Position numbers and translations under genes: made by a program. Of a stretch of DNA of 64,000 bases, positions 62,246 to 64,000 are shown in pieces (position 1 is the first letter of the stretch; each line of letters opens with the position of its first letter). The notes beneath the pieces were generated by a model that ran no database searches, had not been told where the DNA came from, and saw only the letters and a program-made list of their open reading frames with translations. This stretch comes from an uncultured Bacteroides sp. Lineage in GTDB: Bacteria > Bacteroidota > Bacteroidia > Bacteroidales > Bacteroidaceae. The stretch spans positions 1 to 64,000 of the forward strand of contig CASFGA010000012.1 of NCBI GenBank assembly GCA_949294185.1. The letters are read 5' to 3'.

Positions 62246-64000
62246 GTGATGTAATCCGTTTGCTGCCCGATTCCGTAGCCAATCAGATTGCGGCGGGCGA
62301 AGTGATTCAGCGGCCGGCTTCTGTAGTCAAGGAGTTGGTCGAGAATGCGGTGGATGCCGGGGCACGCCACATTGATGTGGTGGTGACAGATGCGGGCAAG
62401 ACATGCATTCAGGTCATTGATGACGGAAAAGGTATGTCGGAAACAGATGCGCGGATGGCTTTCGAGCGTCATGCCACCTCCAAGATACGCGAGGCTTCCG
62501 ACCTTTTCGCCCTTCGTACGATGGGGTTTCGCGGTGAGGCGCTGGCTTCGATTGCGGCGGTGGCGCAGGTGGAACTGCGAACCTGTCAGGAAGAGGGACA
62601 GTTGGGGACGGCGATAACCGTTTCCGGATCGAAGGTGGAAAGTCAGGAGGCCGTGGCATGTCCGAAAGGCAGCAACTTTGCGGTAAGGAATCTCTTCTTC
62701 AATGTTCCCGCACGCCGCAAGTTTCTGAAGTCGAACCAGACGGAACTGAGCAATATACTGACGGAGTTTGAGCGTATAGTCCTGGTCAATCCGGATGTAT
62801 CGTTTACACTTCATCACAATGATACGGAGATGCTGAATCTTCCTGCCATCCAGTTGCGTCAGCGCATCATGGGCGTATTTGGCAAGAAACTTAACCAGGA
62901 CTTGCTTTCGATGGATGTGGAGACTACGATGGTCAAGATTCACGGATTCATCGGACGGCCGGAGACGGCGCGCAAGAAAGGTGCCCACCAGTTTTTTTTC
63001 GTAAACGGACGCTATATGCGTCATCCTTATTTCCACAAGGCTGTGGCCGACGCTTACGAAACTTTGGTGCCTGCCGGCGAGCAGGTTTCTTATTTCATTT
63101 ATTTTGAGGTAGATCCGGCGAATATCGATGTAAACATTCATCCCACGAAGACCGAAATCAAGTTTGAGAACGAGCAGGCCGTCTGGCAGATTCTGTCCGC
63201 TGCCATCAAGGAGACATTGGGACGATTCAATGCCGTGCCTTCCATTGACTTTGATACGGAGGGAATGCCTGATATACCGGCGTTTGAAAGCTCTCCCTAT
63301 TCGGTGGTCCAGCCGCCGAAGCCTGCTTATGACCCTTCTTATAACCCGTTCAATACAGCTTCCTCCCACGGTTCTTCGTATACCCCCCGACAGCATACGG
63401 ATTGGGAACCGTTCTACCAGGGACTGGAAAGGGGCTCTTCGGAGCAGGTGTCTCAGGAAACGGAGGCGTTTCCTTCGCTTTACGATGCTCATCCTGCCGA
63501 GGCGGTAGTCGAGAACACTGCCCAACATTATCAGTACAAGGGGAGTTATATCCTTACTTCAGTAAAGTCGGGGCTGATGATTATAGACCAACAGCGTGCC
63601 CATATCCGTATTCTTTATGATCAGTATATGGGACAGATGGAAAACAGGCAGCATGTGTCGCAGCGTATGCTTTTCCCGGATATGGTGCATTTTGCTCCGT
63701 CTGAAGTTCCGGTGCTTGAAGAAATCATGGATGACCTTGCAGCGTTGGGTTTCGAACTGAACAGCTTGGGGGGCGGTACGTTTTCCATCAATGCTGTCCC
63801 GTCGGGAATCGAGGGGCTGAGCCCTGAAAAATTAGTAACAGATATGGTGCATACGGCCATTGAGAAGGGCTGTAAGGTGAAAGAAGAATTGCAGGGCATG
63901 CTTGCACTGTCACTTGCAAAAGCCGCAGCAATAGTTCCAGGTCAGGTCTTGACGAACGAAGAGATGAACAATCTGGTAGACGGTCTGTTCGGAGTTTCTA
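62242..64000 (+). CDS. mutL: DNA mismatch repair protein MutL, 3' end outside window
   Basis: 586 codons are present before the window ends. The GHKL ATPase core is clear: [26 protein letters not shown] (about 15-40), [15 protein letters not shown] and [13 protein letters not shown]. It is followed by the transducer domain (INVNIHP-like [12 protein letters not shown]) and, after a linker rich in S, P and Y (about 340-420), the C-terminal dimerisation domain with IIDQQRAH at the position of the DQHAxxER endonuclease motif. Here the first His is Gln and the motif continues RAHIRILYD, so classical MutL endonuclease activity is doubtful; Bacteroidales MutLs often differ here. It couples mismatch recognition by MutS to strand removal. 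Confidence 0.96.
   Translation, partial: MSDVIRLLPDSVANQIAAGEVIQRPASVVKELVENAVDAGARHIDVVVTDAGKTCIQVIDDGKGMSETDARMAFERHATSKIREASDLFALRTMGFRGEALASIAAVAQVELRTCQEEGQLGTAITVSGSKVESQEAVACPKGSNFAVRNLFFNVPARRKFLKSNQTELSNILTEFERIVLVNPDVSFTLHHNDTEMLNLPAIQLRQRIMGVFGKKLNQDLLSMDVETTMVKIHGFIGRPETARKKGAHQFFFVNGRYMRHPYFHKAVADAYETLVPAGEQVSYFIYFEVDPANIDVNIHPTKTEIKFENEQAVWQILSAAIKETLGRFNAVPSIDFDTEGMPDIPAFESSPYSVVQPPKPAYDPSYNPFNTASSHGSSYTPRQHTDWEPFYQGLERGSSEQVSQETEAFPSLYDAHPAEAVVENTAQHYQYKGSYILTSVKSGLMIIDQQRAHIRILYDQYMGQMENRQHVSQRMLFPDMVHFAPSEVPVLEEIMDDLAALGFELNSLGGGTFSINAVPSGIEGLSPEKLVTDMVHTAIEKGCKVKEELQGMLALSLAKAAAIVPGQVLTNEEMNNLVDGLFGVS

Overview
This window is a chromosomal segment of a Bacteroidales bacterium, probably family Bacteroidaceae. 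The evidence is a SusC/SusD pair, a lipoprotein-type TamA partner next to TamB, meso-diaminopimelate dehydrogenase, a tig-clpP-clpX-recQ order, tandem SurA-like foldases in front of an OstA-like gene and mutL, and repeated Bacteroides-type promoters (TTTG or TTG, about 20 bp, then TAnnTTTG). Most of the window is GC-rich. Two parts are clearly AT-rich and look acquired: about 1-8.4 kb and about 46.1-48.8 kb.

Region 1 (1-8.4 kb) is accessory DNA. It starts with the right end of an integrated element: a Schlafen/AlbA_2 gene cut by the window edge, a tyrosine recombinase, and a 3' tRNA fragment (probably tRNA-Pro) with its terminator. Next is a leftward six-gene operon headed by a PD-(D/E)XK-like nuclease, followed by uncharacterised proteins including an SF0329-family member. 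A possible attenuator lies in its leader. Right of it is mobile-element debris: a BT4734/VirE_N-type gene broken by three frameshifts, a perfect 32-bp inverted repeat, a decapitated DUF6291-like gene, and the first 65 codons of an IS21-family istA.

Region 2 (8.6-27 kb) is mostly housekeeping or peripheral metabolism: a hexuronate-type MFS transporter, a lipoprotein, a RecD-like helicase, an operon of a pseudopilin-like protein, a DUF3822 protein and RsmD, cardiolipin synthase, a GH43 glycosidase, an outer-membrane beta-barrel receptor, aroB, ruvA, ddh, a YbjQ protein and a nucleotidyltransferase. A 25-bp inverted repeat surrounds an AT-rich spacer upstream of cls.

Region 3 (27-46 kb) is envelope biology: tamB with a lipoprotein TamA/TamL homologue, a SusC/SusD pair, and a four-gene run of cyclophilin lipoprotein, M16 peptidase, MATE exporter and a hybrid sensor kinase with receiver and Hpt domains.

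Region 4 (46-48.8 kb) is an AT-rich patch with a broken gene and a lipoprotein whose N-terminal part is a paralogue of the lipoprotein at 10.3 kb. It lies just before a tRNA-Pro(CGG) gene.

Region 5 (48.8-64 kb) is conserved core: tRNA-Pro, tig, clpP, clpX (TTG start), recQ, guaB, then a run of three periplasmic foldase genes, an OstA-like gene, a small membrane protein and mutL, which leaves the window.
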